Source: Anaerosporobacter sp031551385 (lineage in GTDB: Bacteria; Bacillota; Clostridia; Lachnospirales; Lachnospiraceae). From it: 27,458 nucleotides of DNA. Shown one piece after another: positions 7,412 to 16,349 of the stretch. The DNA lies in contig NZ_JAVBNS010000081.1 in the NCBI RefSeq assembly GCF_031551385.1, positions 1 to 27,458 on the forward strand. The letters are read 5' to 3'. The notes beneath the pieces were generated by a model that saw only the letters and a list, made by a program, of their open reading frames with translations, did no database searches and had not been told where the DNA came from. A program made the position numbers and the translations under genes. Positions within the stretch are counted from its first letter, which is position 1. Each line of letters opens with the position of its first letter.

Positions 7412-8248
7412 ATGCAGATAGGATTAAGACTTCATGATGCAAAGCAATTGCCATTAGAGGAACGATTGCTAGAAATCAGAAAGCAAGGATTTGTATGTGG
7501 TCACCTTGCCTTATCAAAAGTAATTCGTGAAAATACAGTTGATAATAGTGCATTAACACCTGGATATGCAATGTATCTGAAAAATATGTTTGCTAGAACA
7601 GGAATTGATGTTGCAGTTCTTGGCTGTTACCTGAATTTGGCAACTCCAGATCAGGAAGAGTTAGAAAAGAATATGGAGAGATACTTGGCAAATATTCGAT
7701 TTGCAGCACATTTAGGTTGTGGTGTAGTAGGCACAGAAACTGGTGCACCAAATACAGCGTATGCATTTGAACCAGCTTGCCATACCGAAGAGTCGTTACA
7801 ACTTTTTATTCGTAATTTACAACCAGTTGTAGAATATGCAGAAAAGATGGGGGTAATCTTGGCGATTGAACCAGTATATAAGCATATTGTATGTAATCCA
7901 AAGCGTGCAAGACAAGTTCTCGATACGATAAAATCCCCGAACCTACAGATTATATTAGATCCTGTTAATTTGTTGTTTGAAGGAAACTACCAGGAACGAG
8001 AGAGTATTATCAAGGAAGCAATAGAACTTCTTGGTGATGATGTGGCAGTAGTTCATATTAAGGATTTTGTCTTAGAGGAAGATAAGATGAAATCAGTAGC
8101 CGCAGGAACGGGTATGATGAATTATGAAAATATTCTTCGTTTTATTAAAGAAAAGAAGCCATATATTCATACAACATTAGAAAATACAACACCAGAGAAT
8201 GCAGTATTTGCTAGGGAGTATCTTGAGAAGATTTATAATGCTCTATAA
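7412..8248 (+). CDS. TIM-barrel sugar (phosphate) isomerase/epimerase, substrate unknown
   Basis: The 278-residue protein is of the xylose-isomerase-like TIM-barrel superfamily (AP endonuclease 2 fold). The expected metal ligands are visible at strand ends: Glu153 (ILAIEPVY), Asp183 (IILDPVN), His215 (VVHIKDF) and Glu257 (TTLENT), so it is likely an active divalent-metal enzyme. GAGAGGAAG precedes the ATG. It lies between GH28 and uxaB, inside the uronate pathway, yet the standard saturated-galacturonate route needs no further isomerase. Candidate roles are isomerisation of the unsaturated uronate released by GH105 (the step usually done by KduI), epimerisation of an uronate or ketouronate, or another pectin sugar. 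I do not recognise a characterised orthologue. Confidence 0.85.
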   Translation: MQIGLRLHDAKQLPLEERLLEIRKQGFVCGHLALSKVIRENTVDNSALTPGYAMYLKNMFARTGIDVAVLGCYLNLATPDQEELEKNMERYLANIRFAAHLGCGVVGTETGAPNTAYAFEPACHTEESLQLFIRNLQPVVEYAEKMGVILAIEPVYKHIVCNPKRARQVLDTIKSPNLQIILDPVNLLFEGNYQERESIIKEAIELLGDDVAVVHIKDFVLEEDKMKSVAAGTGMMNYENILRFIKEKKPYIHTTLENTTPENAVFAREYLEKIYNAL

Positions 8249-8382
8249 AATAATGTCGCTTGTTAGTAATGTAAGAAGCAAAAGGTAAGAAACGTTGGAA
8301 GAAGAGAAACGGACAACTTTGTAATAATAAAAAATCAGAACAAGCCAAAAACATGTTCAACATATGGAAAGGATACGTGATT

Positions 8383-9858
8383 GTGAGTATGAAAGTAAAT
8401 GAGAAAATTGAAAAAAAATTCGGTAACTACCCAGAGAGAATATTACAATTTGGAGAAGGAAACTTCTTACGTGCATTTGCAGATTGGATGATTGATGGAG
8501 CAAATGAAAGAGGAGATTATGAAGGAAGTATTGTACTTTGTCAGCCAATTGGAAATTTCCCTCAGATGTCAGATATGATTAATGCACAAGATGGCATTTA
8601 TACACTAGCAATGCGTGGCATTGAAAATGGTGAAGCAGTAGAGAAAATCAAAGTAATAACAAGTGTTTCAAGATGTATCAATGCATATCGTGATTTTGAT
8701 GCATTAATGGAAATTGCAAGAAGTGCGGACCTTGAAGTAGTAGTTTCTAATACAACAGAAGCAGGTATCTCGTATAAAGAAGGAGATCAGTTAACAGACA
8801 CTCCAGCAAGCTCATTCCCAGCGAAAGTGACACAATTCTTATATGAGAGATACAAAGCATTTAATGGAGATATGAGCAAAGGTCTTTTATTCTTGCCTGT
8901 AGAATTAATTGATTATAATGGTACAGAACTAAAGAGAATTGTTCTTCAATATGCAAACGAATGGAACTTAGAGAAAGAATTTATCAACTGGATTGAGGAA
9001 GCGAATAAGTTCACAAACACATTAGTAGACCGTATCGTTACAGGATATCCAAGAGATCAAATTGAATACTTTGAAGAAAAGAACGGCTATAGTGATGATA
9101 TTATTGTAACAAGTGAAGTGTTTAACCTTTGGGTAATTGAAGGAAAGAAAGAATGGGCAGACATTCTCCCAATTCATAAAGGAGAAGCAAATGTACTTTG
9201 GACAGAAGATGTAAAACCATATAAGATGAGAAAAGTTCGTATCTTAAACGGTGGGCATACTTCAACAGTATTAGCTGCTTACCTTGCTGGACATAACATT
9301 GTTCTTGATTTTATGAAGGATGAAATATTCGGATCATACTTAGAAAGATTACTATATAACGAAGTAATTCCTACATTAGAGTTACCAAAAGATGAGTTAG
9401 AAGAATTTGCGAAAGCAGTAAGTGATCGTTTTGCAAATCCATATATTAAACATAACTTACTTGATATCTCTTTGAATTCTTGTGCGAAGTTCAATGCAAG
9501 ATGTCTTCCTTCTTTACTTGGTTATGTTGACAAATTTGGTGAAGTACCTAAGCTATTAACATTCTCATTAGCAGCATTTATCAAATTCTATCAAATCAAA
9601 AATGTTGATGGAAATTATATGGGCAAGAGAGCAGATGGCACAGAGTACCAAGTAAAAGACGATGCAGAAGTGCTTGAATTCTTCGAAAAATTATGGGCAA
9701 ACAATAGTTCTGCTGAGATTGCAAAAGCTGTACTTTCTAATACTGAATTCTGGAGCGGAAAAGATTTGACAGAAGTAGCTGGGTTAGAGACTGCTGTAGC
9801 TACATACTTAGAAGAGATGAATAGCAAAGAGATGAAAGAAATCGTAGCAAGTTTGTAG
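8383..9858 (+). CDS. uxaB: tagaturonate reductase (altronate oxidoreductase)
   Basis: This NADH-dependent enzyme of the long-chain mannitol dehydrogenase superfamily reduces D-tagaturonate to D-altronate. The N-terminal Rossmann region carries RILQFGEGNFLRAFADWMID (about residues 19-38) and SNTTEAGI (about 123-130). The C-terminal domain carries FTNTLVDRIVTGYPRD (about 211-226) and the catalytic segment VRILNGGHT (about 286-294). The start is uncertain: the farthest ATG (8353) has no ribosome site. GGAAAGGA at 8366-8373 best serves the GTG at 8383, and the ATG at 8389 would give the family-like start MKVNEKI. I use 8383, giving 491 residues. It follows the TIM-barrel gene by 134 bp and precedes uxaA. 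Confidence 0.93.
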   Translation: MSMKVNEKIEKKFGNYPERILQFGEGNFLRAFADWMIDGANERGDYEGSIVLCQPIGNFPQMSDMINAQDGIYTLAMRGIENGEAVEKIKVITSVSRCINAYRDFDALMEIARSADLEVVVSNTTEAGISYKEGDQLTDTPASSFPAKVTQFLYERYKAFNGDMSKGLLFLPVELIDYNGTELKRIVLQYANEWNLEKEFINWIEEANKFTNTLVDRIVTGYPRDQIEYFEEKNGYSDDIIVTSEVFNLWVIEGKKEWADILPIHKGEANVLWTEDVKPYKMRKVRILNGGHTSTVLAAYLAGHNIVLDFMKDEIFGSYLERLLYNEVIPTLELPKDELEEFAKAVSDRFANPYIKHNLLDISLNSCAKFNARCLPSLLGYVDKFGEVPKLLTFSLAAFIKFYQIKNVDGNYMGKRADGTEYQVKDDAEVLEFFEKLWANNSSAEIAKAVLSNTEFWSGKDLTEVAGLETAVATYLEEMNSKEMKEIVASL

Positions 9859-9876
9859 TTGGAATTGCTGAATGAC

Positions 9877-9933
9877 ATTCAAGTGTCAAAAGATTATAAG
9901 TAAATGTTTGAGATGACTTTTTGGCACTTGAAT
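9877..9933 (+). other. long-arm imperfect hairpin between uxaB and uxaA
   Basis: ATTCAAGTGTCAAAAG (9877-9892) pairs with CTTTTTGGCACTTGAAT (9917-9933) with one G-T pair and one bulge, around a 24-nt loop. A TATAAT (9933-9938) directly follows the right arm, so the structure could be a weak terminator, an mRNA processing site, or part of an internal promoter for uxaA. There is no proper U-tract. Confidence 0.5.
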
Positions 9934-10022
9934 TATAATATAAAACGAATTATTTTGTAATCTAACTTAAAGAATGTAGTACGGAATAGTTACAGAGTGA
10001 GATAAGAGAGGGGTGCATCTTA

Positions 10023-11516
10023 GTGGAAAATAAGTTAATTATGATTTCGCATAAAGACAGCGTTGCAGTTGCTTTAGCCGAAATTACAGCAGGAGAAACA
10101 TTAACAGTTAATGGTATAGAAGTAACAGTATTAAATGATATTCCATTTGGTCATAAAGTTGCGTTATACGATATGAAAGAGAATGAAAATATTATTAAAT
10201 ACGGTCATCCAATTGGTCATGCAAGATGTGATGTTAAAAAAGGTGAACATATTCATGTTCATAATTTAAAGACAAATCTTGATGGTGTTCTTAACTATGA
10301 ATACAAGGAAGCAGAGCAAACATTTGAACCTTTCAAAGGAAAATCAGAATATACATTTGATGGCTATGTAAGAGAAGATGGAAAAGTTGGTATCCGTAAT
10401 GAGGTTTGGATTGTTCCAACAGTAGGTTGTGTTAATACAACTGCTAAGATAATAGAAGAACAGGCGAAGAAGTTATATGGTGATAAAGTAGATGATATCT
10501 GCGCTTTTACTCATAATATGGGTTGCAGTCAGTTAACAGAAGACCATGAAAGAACGCAACAGATACTAAAAGGAATTATCAATAATCCAAATGCAGGTGC
10601 TGTTTTAGTACTTAGTCTTGGCTGTGAAAACAATAATTTAGATGTATTCAAACCAGTTCTTGGTGAGTATAACTCAGACCGTATCAAATTCTTAGTGACA
10701 CAAGACGTAGAAGACGAATATGAAGCTGGTATGGATATTATGAAAGAGCTTGTTGATTATGCTTCTACATTCAAACGTGAAACCGTATCAGCAGATAAAC
10801 TTGTTATGGGCTTCAAATGTGGTGGTTCTGATGCGTTCTCTGGTATTACAGCAAACGCATTATGCGGTAGAATTAATGACCGTGTTGTAAGCTGTGGTGG
10901 TAGTACGATTTTAACAGAGGTACCAGAGATGTTTGGTGCAGAGACTTTGTTGATGGAACGTGCTGTTGACCGTGAGACATTTGACGAAACCGTAGATTTA
11001 ATTAATAATTTCAAAAACTATTTTACAAAATACAATCAAACAATTTATGAAAACCCATCACCAGGTAACAAGAAAGGTGGTATCTCTTCTTTGGAAGAGA
11101 AATCCCTTGGTTGTACACAAAAGGGTGGTCACGCTCCTGTCGTTGGTGTTCTTAATTATGGGGAACGTGTAGAAAAATGTGGTCTTAACCTATTGATTGG
11201 GCCAGGAAATGATCAGGTTTCTTGTACAAATCTTGTTGCGAGTGGTGTACAAATGGTACTATTTACAACAGGAAGAGGAAATCCATTCGGTTCTCCAGTA
11301 CCAACGGTTAAGATATCTTCAAACAGTAATCTATATAACAAAAAGACAAATTGGATTGATTTTAATGCTGGACAAATATTAGAAGGAAAATCCTTTGAAA
11401 CAGTTACAGATGAATTTTTCCGTTATTTATTAGATGTTGCTTCAGGAAAGATGACAAAGAATGAAGAGAGAGGATACAAAGAAATCTCGGTATTTAGAGA
11501 TGGCGTAATCCTATAG
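10023..11516 (+). CDS. uxaA: altronate dehydratase
   Basis: The 497-residue UxaA/GarD-family dehydratase converts D-altronate to 2-keto-3-deoxygluconate, an iron-dependent cytoplasmic reaction. An N-terminal SAF domain spans about residues 8-90. The central and C-terminal dehydratase domains include GCSQLTEDHE near 167, GFKCGGSDAFSG at 263-274 and TTGRGNPFGSPVPTVKISSN towards the end. It begins with GTG: GAGAGGGG at 10006-10013 is 9 bp upstream, while the in-frame ATG at 10041 is too far from it. It is 14 bp from uxaC, so the two are translated from one message. Confidence 0.95.
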   Translation: MENKLIMISHKDSVAVALAEITAGETLTVNGIEVTVLNDIPFGHKVALYDMKENENIIKYGHPIGHARCDVKKGEHIHVHNLKTNLDGVLNYEYKEAEQTFEPFKGKSEYTFDGYVREDGKVGIRNEVWIVPTVGCVNTTAKIIEEQAKKLYGDKVDDICAFTHNMGCSQLTEDHERTQQILKGIINNPNAGAVLVLSLGCENNNLDVFKPVLGEYNSDRIKFLVTQDVEDEYEAGMDIMKELVDYASTFKRETVSADKLVMGFKCGGSDAFSGITANALCGRINDRVVSCGGSTILTEVPEMFGAETLLMERAVDRETFDETVDLINNFKNYFTKYNQTIYENPSPGNKKGGISSLEEKSLGCTQKGGHAPVVGVLNYGERVEKCGLNLLIGPGNDQVSCTNLVASGVQMVLFTTGRGNPFGSPVPTVKISSNSNLYNKKTNWIDFNAGQILEGKSFETVTDEFFRYLLDVASGKMTKNEERGYKEISVFRDGVIL

Positions 11517-11530
11517 GAGGTAAATACAGT

Positions 11531-12937
11531 ATGAAACAATTTATGGATAAGGATTTCTTATTATCAACAGATACAGCAAAAAAACTTTATCATGAACATG
11601 CAGCAGCCGTACCGGTTCTTGATTATCATTGTCATATCAATCCTGCTGAGATTGCAAATGACCGTAAATTTGAGAATATTACTCAAGTTTGGTTAGGTGG
11701 AGACCACTACAAATGGCGTCAAATGCGTTCAAATGGTATCGAAGAAAAATACATTACTGGTGATGCAACAGACAGAGAAAAGTTCCAAAAATGGGCTGAA
11801 ACATTAGAGAAGGCAATCGGTAATCCACTATATCATTGGAGTCATCTTGAATTACAGAGATATTTTGGATATACAGGTTACTTAAATTCAGAAACAGCAG
11901 AGGAAGTATGGAATCTATGTAATGCAAAATTACAGGAAGATTCTATGAGTGTTCGTAATCTAATTAAGCAATCAGGTGTTACATTAATCTGTACAACAGA
12001 TGATCCAATTGATTCATTAGAGTGGCATCAAAAAATTGCAGCAGACGAAACATTTGACGTTCAAGTACTTCCAGCTTGGAGACCAGATAAGGCAATGAAT
12101 ATCGAGAAAGTGGATTTCGTTGATTATTTGAACAAATTAGCAGAGGTAAGTAAAGTAGAGATTACAACATTTGCATCATTAAAAGAAGCATTACAAAATC
12201 GTCTTGCTTATTTTGCAGAGAATGGCTGTAATGTATCCGATCATGCACTTGAATATGTAATGTATGTTCCGGCTTCTGACGAAGAGATAGAAGAAATCTT
12301 TGCAAAGAGAATGCAAGGTGGCGAAGTTACAAGAGAAGAAGAACTTAAATTCAAAACAGCATTTATGCTATTTGTTGGAAAAGAGTATCATAGACTTGAT
12401 TGGGCAATGCAGTTACACTATGGTTGTAAACGTGATAACAATGTATTCCGTTTCAATCAATTAGGCCCAGATACAGGATATGATTGTATTAATAACTATG
12501 CACCTTCTGCGCAAATGGCTGATTTCCTTAACTCATTAAATGCAACAGACCAAATGCCTAGAACAATCATCTATAGTCTTAATCCAAACGATAATGCGGC
12601 AATTGGAACAATTCTTGGCTGTTTCCAAGATGCTGGTGTTGCAGGTAAGATTCAACAAGGTAGTGCATGGTGGTTTAATGATCATAAAACAGGTATGACA
12701 GATCAGATGATTTCATTAGCAAACTTAGGTTTACTAGGTAATTTCATCGGTATGCTTACAGACTCAAGAAGCTTTTTATCTTATACAAGACATGAATACT
12801 TTAGAAGAATTCTTTGCGAATTAGTAGGTAACTGGGTTGAAAATGGTGAATATCCGAACGATGAAAAAGTTCTTGGTAAGATGATTGAGAACATTTCTTA
12901 TTACAATGCAGTTAATTATTTTGGATTTAAATTGTAG
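11531..12937 (+). CDS. uxaC: glucuronate/galacturonate isomerase
   Basis: The 468-residue uronate isomerase interconverts D-galacturonate and D-tagaturonate (and D-glucuronate and D-fructuronate). It is an amidohydrolase-superfamily barrel with the family's N-terminal metal-binding HxH at His33 and His35 (VLDYHCHINP), and typical segments such as ICTTDDP, VLPAWRPDK, LQLHYG-like MQLHYG, and LADSRSFLSY-like LTDSRSFLSYTRHEYFRR. Length and ends match the family. GGAGG lies 8 bp before the ATG and the gene is 14 bp after uxaA. It supplies the entry step for galacturonate released by GH28. Confidence 0.96.
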   Translation: MKQFMDKDFLLSTDTAKKLYHEHAAAVPVLDYHCHINPAEIANDRKFENITQVWLGGDHYKWRQMRSNGIEEKYITGDATDREKFQKWAETLEKAIGNPLYHWSHLELQRYFGYTGYLNSETAEEVWNLCNAKLQEDSMSVRNLIKQSGVTLICTTDDPIDSLEWHQKIAADETFDVQVLPAWRPDKAMNIEKVDFVDYLNKLAEVSKVEITTFASLKEALQNRLAYFAENGCNVSDHALEYVMYVPASDEEIEEIFAKRMQGGEVTREEELKFKTAFMLFVGKEYHRLDWAMQLHYGCKRDNNVFRFNQLGPDTGYDCINNYAPSAQMADFLNSLNATDQMPRTIIYSLNPNDNAAIGTILGCFQDAGVAGKIQQGSAWWFNDHKTGMTDQMISLANLGLLGNFIGMLTDSRSFLSYTRHEYFRRILCELVGNWVENGEYPNDEKVLGKMIENISYYNAVNYFGFKL

Positions 12938-13087
12938 TCTATAATTTGTGCCAGAAAAGTCTATATTTAGGCTAGAAATGAACATTGTAAATATGCTATT
13001 TTCTTGTTAAGATAAAGAAAAATTACGGAAAGAATCATGTTAAGCCTATGTAGTATTTGGGCATTCTTATGATTATGGGGTGAAAGT

Positions 13088-14110
13088 ATGGGAAAAAAAG
13101 AATATGCAGCATTAGCACTTGGTGAAATTTTATTACGTTTATCTACTCCTAATAATGAGAGAATTGTAAGAGGCGATACGTTCCAAAAGTGTGCAGGTGG
13201 AGCAGAACTTAATGTAGTATCGGGTATTGCGGCACTTGGTTTACGTACTGGAATTATCTCTAAAGTTCCTCAGAATGATTTAGGTGTGTTTGTTCGTAAT
13301 CATATTCGTTTCTGTGGTGTAAGTGATGATTATTTAGTATATGATAAGTCGAAAAATTCAAGACTTGGTATCTATTATTATGAAAACGGTGCATACCCTA
13401 GAAAGACATCTGTAGTTTATGACAGAGCATATTCTGCAATCAATTCATTGACTGTGGATGATATTTCAGAAGATGTGTACAGTTCAACAAGATTATTTCA
13501 TACAAGCGGAATTTCTCTTGCATTATCAAAAGAATTACGTGAGAATGTTGTTGAGATTATTAAGAAATTCAAAGAAAATGGAACGAAGATATCGTTTGAT
13601 GTTAACTTTAGAGCAAACTTATGGACAGAAGAGGAAGCGAGAGAAACAATAGAGACAATCCTTCCTTATGTAGATATCTTGTTTGCTTCGGAAGAAACTT
13701 CAAGAAAGATGTTTAAAAAAACAGGCGACTTGAAAGATGTTATGAAATCTTATACAACAGAGTATGGAGTTGAGATTGTTGCTACAACAGAGAGAACAAT
13801 TATCAGTCCTAAGAAACATCACTTTAATTCGATTATTTATAATGCGAAGGAAGATTGCTATTATCAAGAAAAACCATATGAAAATATTGAAGTAGTTGAC
13901 CGTATTGGTAGTGGTGATGCGTATGTATCAGGTGTATTATATGGCTTACTTCAATATGATAGTTGTGAGAAAGCTCTTCAGTTTGGAAATGTCGTAAGTG
14001 CGCTTAAAAATACCATTCCTGGAGATGTATTATCAACGAATCTTAATGAAGTTACAAGAATCATGGAAGAACACTCAGGACAAAGAGCTGCAAGTGAATT
14101 AAATCGATAA
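13088..14110 (+). CDS. kdgK: 2-keto-3-deoxygluconate kinase (PfkB family)
   Basis: The 340-residue PfkB/ribokinase-family sugar kinase has the N-terminal segment ALGEILLRLSTP, the glycine-rich CAGGAELNVV at about residues 35-44, FDVNFRANLW at 170-179 (a segment typical of KDG kinases) and the C-terminal signature VDRIGSGDAYVSG at 270-282 with catalytic base Asp277. In this context it phosphorylates KDG made by UxaA to KDPG. GGGGTGAAAG precedes the ATG. The 150-bp gap after uxaC has no clear promoter or terminator. KDPG aldolase, the next step, is not in the window. Confidence 0.9.
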   Translation: MGKKEYAALALGEILLRLSTPNNERIVRGDTFQKCAGGAELNVVSGIAALGLRTGIISKVPQNDLGVFVRNHIRFCGVSDDYLVYDKSKNSRLGIYYYENGAYPRKTSVVYDRAYSAINSLTVDDISEDVYSSTRLFHTSGISLALSKELRENVVEIIKKFKENGTKISFDVNFRANLWTEEEARETIETILPYVDILFASEETSRKMFKKTGDLKDVMKSYTTEYGVEIVATTERTIISPKKHHFNSIIYNAKEDCYYQEKPYENIEVVDRIGSGDAYVSGVLYGLLQYDSCEKALQFGNVVSALKNTIPGDVLSTNLNEVTRIMEEHSGQRAASELNR

Positions 14111-14143
14111 TAGTGGATATAGAAGATGAATTGCAGATTTTGG

Positions 14144-14173
14144 TTGAAATCCTCCTATAATATATGATATACT
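14144..14173 (+). promoter_or_regulatory. promoter of the SEC-C protein gene
   Basis: TTGAAA (14144-14149) and TATACT (14168-14173) are 18 bp apart, and TG at 14165-14166 makes an extended -10. Initiation near 14180 leaves a 34-nt leader to the ATG at 14214, which argues against the upstream ATG at 14184 as start. The 13-mer TATATGATATACT recurs exactly at 16346-16358. Confidence 0.65.
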
Positions 14174-14213
14174 GTAACGAGCAATGAACACCAATGCAAA
14201 AGGAAGGGTTAAC

Positions 14214-14714
14214 ATGAGTTTATTAGAACAATGGAGAGAGCATGCGTACTCTCAAGATACAAATCAACAAGCAGGTCAACTTTTTTGGGCTAATTATTTT
14301 AATATTGAAAAAGGTATCTATGAACAATTATTAGCAGATCCTGAAACAGTTGTTACTGGAACAGTAAAAGAATTAGCAGAAAAGTATGGTACAGATATCG
14401 AAACAATGACTGGCTTCTTAGATGGAATTGATGAAAGTTTAAACAATCCAAATCCAATTGAAACAATGGACGAGAATACAGAAGTTAATCTTGGATTCGA
14501 TAAAGAAAAATTATACTATAACATGGTTGGTTGTAAAGCTGACTGGTTATATGAATTGCCAGCATGGGACAATCTTTTAACTGTACAAAGAAGAAAAGAA
14601 TTATATCTTGAATCTAAAAAATCTGGAACAGTTGTGAAAGAGAAAAAAGTTGGAAGAAATGATCCATGTCCATGTGGTTCAGGTAAAAAATATAAACAAT
14701 GTTGCGGTAGATAA
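14214..14714 (+). CDS. SEC-C motif protein
   Basis: The 166-residue cytoplasmic protein ends in a SEC-C zinc-binding motif, VGRNDPCPCGSGKKYKQCCG (about residues 146-165), as found at the C-terminus of SecA and in many small proteins. The zinc ligands are the CPC pair and the final Cys pair. The preceding 140 residues are acidic and helical-looking (QWREHAYSQDTNQQAGQLFW, then KELAEKYGTDIETMTGFLDGI) with no enzyme motif I recognise. The start at 14214 has AGGAAGGG a few bases before it. The in-frame ATG at 14184 falls at the predicted transcription start. It has its own promoter and strong terminator. Function unknown; a ribosome- or Sec-associated role is speculation from the motif. Confidence 0.88.
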   Translation: MSLLEQWREHAYSQDTNQQAGQLFWANYFNIEKGIYEQLLADPETVVTGTVKELAEKYGTDIETMTGFLDGIDESLNNPNPIETMDENTEVNLGFDKEKLYYNMVGCKADWLYELPAWDNLLTVQRRKELYLESKKSGTVVKEKKVGRNDPCPCGSGKKYKQCCGR

Positions 14715-14730
14715 TATAATTGTTTATTCA

Positions 14731-14794
14731 TAAGAGGGTGTTGCATCATAGTTAATTTGTGAGAATTAAGCTATGATGCAACACTCTCTTTTTT
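14731..14794 (+). terminator. strong intrinsic terminator
   Basis: A 20-bp stem forms between 14731-14750 and 14771-14790, including the perfect GTGTTGCATCATAG/CTATGATGCAACAC. TTAATT/AATTAA pairing extends it into the loop. Six Ts (14789-14794) follow. It ends the SEC-C transcript. Confidence 0.92.
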
Positions 14795-14836
14795 GGTAGA
14801 AAAAGTTATTGTCGTCATTATCTAGTTTTATCAAAA

Positions 14837-14865
14837 TTGACATCATTTACTGAAACGAATATAAT
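14837..14865 (+). promoter_or_regulatory. perfect consensus sigma-A promoter of the sensor kinase gene
   Basis: TTGACA (14837-14842), 17 bp, TATAAT (14860-14865): both hexamers and the spacing match the consensus exactly. The predicted start near 14872 gives a leader of about 70 nt to the GTG at 14942. Confidence 0.85.
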
Positions 14866-14941
14866 TAATCTATGTCCTTTTATTAAGGTACATCATGAAA
14901 TAAATAGCGATAAATAAAGTAGTCTAAGGGAGTGAAATTCA

Positions 14942-16231
14942 GTGACACAGGCGCAATACATAAACATTTCAATGGAAGCCGTTTGCACGGCTGTATTGCT
15001 ATCGATTTTGATTTGTTCAATTATTACGGATGGAAAAAGTGATAGTCGTTCTAAAGGATTCATTGCTCTATGTACTTTTGGTCTTCTTGCTGTTATTTTT
15101 GATATAATATCGCAGGCGAATAGGGGATCAATGGCAAAATACGCTGATATAAAAATATTGATATCCTCGGCATGTGTGTGGATATTTACTTGTTTGAGCA
15201 GTGCGTCAATTGATATATTTATACTTACATATATAAAGAAGCGACACTCATTCTCGAATAAGCTGCTTTATACTTTTATAGTTGGTTGGGCATGTGCGTT
15301 TATTTTTACAATAATAACAATTCTATCAGGAAAACTATTTTATATTGATGAGGCAAACGTATACCATGTAGGAGAAGCATTTTTGATGATGTCTTTGCCT
15401 TATGTTGTTTCTATATTTGCAGGAATGATAGTTATATTAAAATATGCGAAGTTCGTAGGACGGAATGATACATTAGTGTTCCTGTTTTATGAGATAACAG
15501 GCATAATTGCACTAGTGGTTATGGAGATAAGCCCGATTGTTGTGCAGACATCAGAATTAAGTGTAACTATTGTTATTTTGCTCATTTATCTTCGCATACA
15601 AGTTGAGAATAATATACGTTCCAAACAGCGTGAAATTGAACTTACCGAAGCTAGAATTGATGTAATGCTGTCTCAAATTCAGCCACATTTTCTATATAAT
15701 ACGTTGACGACAATTAAATGTTTGATTAGCGAGAATCCAGCACAAGCAAAAGATTTGGTTGCAGATTTTTCTATGTATCTTCGTGAAAATATGAATTCAT
15801 TGACGGAAAAGCGCCTCATTCCTTTTGAACATGAATTAGATAATTTAAATGTATATCTAAAAATTGAGAAAACAAGGTTTGAAGAACGACTTGATGTTAG
15901 ATATGACATTAAAGTAACGGATTTTGTATTGCCACTATTGACTGTTCAACCGCTAGTTGAAAATGCAGTTCGCCATGGTGTGACGAAGAAAGAAGATGGT
16001 GGAACGGTGACAATTGAAACAAGAGATTTAACGGATTGTATTGAAATAACTGTGAGTGATGATGGGATTGGTTTTGATATAAATGAAGATTTAAACGATA
16101 GGCGAAATCATGTTGGTATTGATAATGTTCGCCGTCGTTTAGCTACACAATGTGGTGGAGATTTAATTGTGAAGAGTGAAGTTGATAAAGGTACGATTGC
16201 AACTGTAATAATTCCTAAGAATAAAGAATGA
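14942..16231 (+). CDS. orphan LytS/YesM-type sensor histidine kinase
   Basis: The 429-residue membrane kinase has six or seven hydrophobic helices in residues about 10-215, a short coiled linker (ENNIRSKQREIELTEARID), a His_kinase domain (the LytS/YesM class) and an ATPase domain. The phosphoacceptor is His249 in SQIQPHFLYNTLTTIK. The N-box is QPLVENAVRHG with Asn341, and the G1 box is SDDGIGFD at 372-379. It starts with GTG, with AAGGGAG about 9 bp before. This class normally sits beside a LytTR or AraC-type response regulator, but none is adjacent: the gene stands alone between terminators at 14731-14794 and 16245-16290. The signal and partner are unknown. Confidence 0.9.
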   Translation: MTQAQYINISMEAVCTAVLLSILICSIITDGKSDSRSKGFIALCTFGLLAVIFDIISQANRGSMAKYADIKILISSACVWIFTCLSSASIDIFILTYIKKRHSFSNKLLYTFIVGWACAFIFTIITILSGKLFYIDEANVYHVGEAFLMMSLPYVVSIFAGMIVILKYAKFVGRNDTLVFLFYEITGIIALVVMEISPIVVQTSELSVTIVILLIYLRIQVENNIRSKQREIELTEARIDVMLSQIQPHFLYNTLTTIKCLISENPAQAKDLVADFSMYLRENMNSLTEKRLIPFEHELDNLNVYLKIEKTRFEERLDVRYDIKVTDFVLPLLTVQPLVENAVRHGVTKKEDGGTVTIETRDLTDCIEITVSDDGIGFDINEDLNDRRNHVGIDNVRRRLATQCGGDLIVKSEVDKGTIATVIIPKNKE

Positions 16232-16244
16232 TTTTGCTTATTAG

Positions 16245-16290
16245 ATAACAGCACCAATTTGAGTTTAGATTGGCGCTGTTATTGTTTTTT
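16245..16290 (+). terminator. intrinsic terminator after the sensor kinase gene
   Basis: ATAACAGCACCAAT (16245-16258) pairs with ATTGGCGCTGTTAT (16269-16282) with one A-C mismatch, followed by TTGTTTTTT. On the opposite strand the mismatch becomes a G-T wobble. Confidence 0.85.
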
Positions 16291-16349
16291 CGGTGTCTAA
16301 AAAAGGAAGATATCTTTCTTCAAAATACATATAAATATAGTAAAATATA

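Noticed and set aside
14184..14213. ATG start extending the SEC-C protein by 10 residues
   Set aside because: It coincides with the predicted transcription start and has no ribosome site; 14214 has AGGAAGGG.
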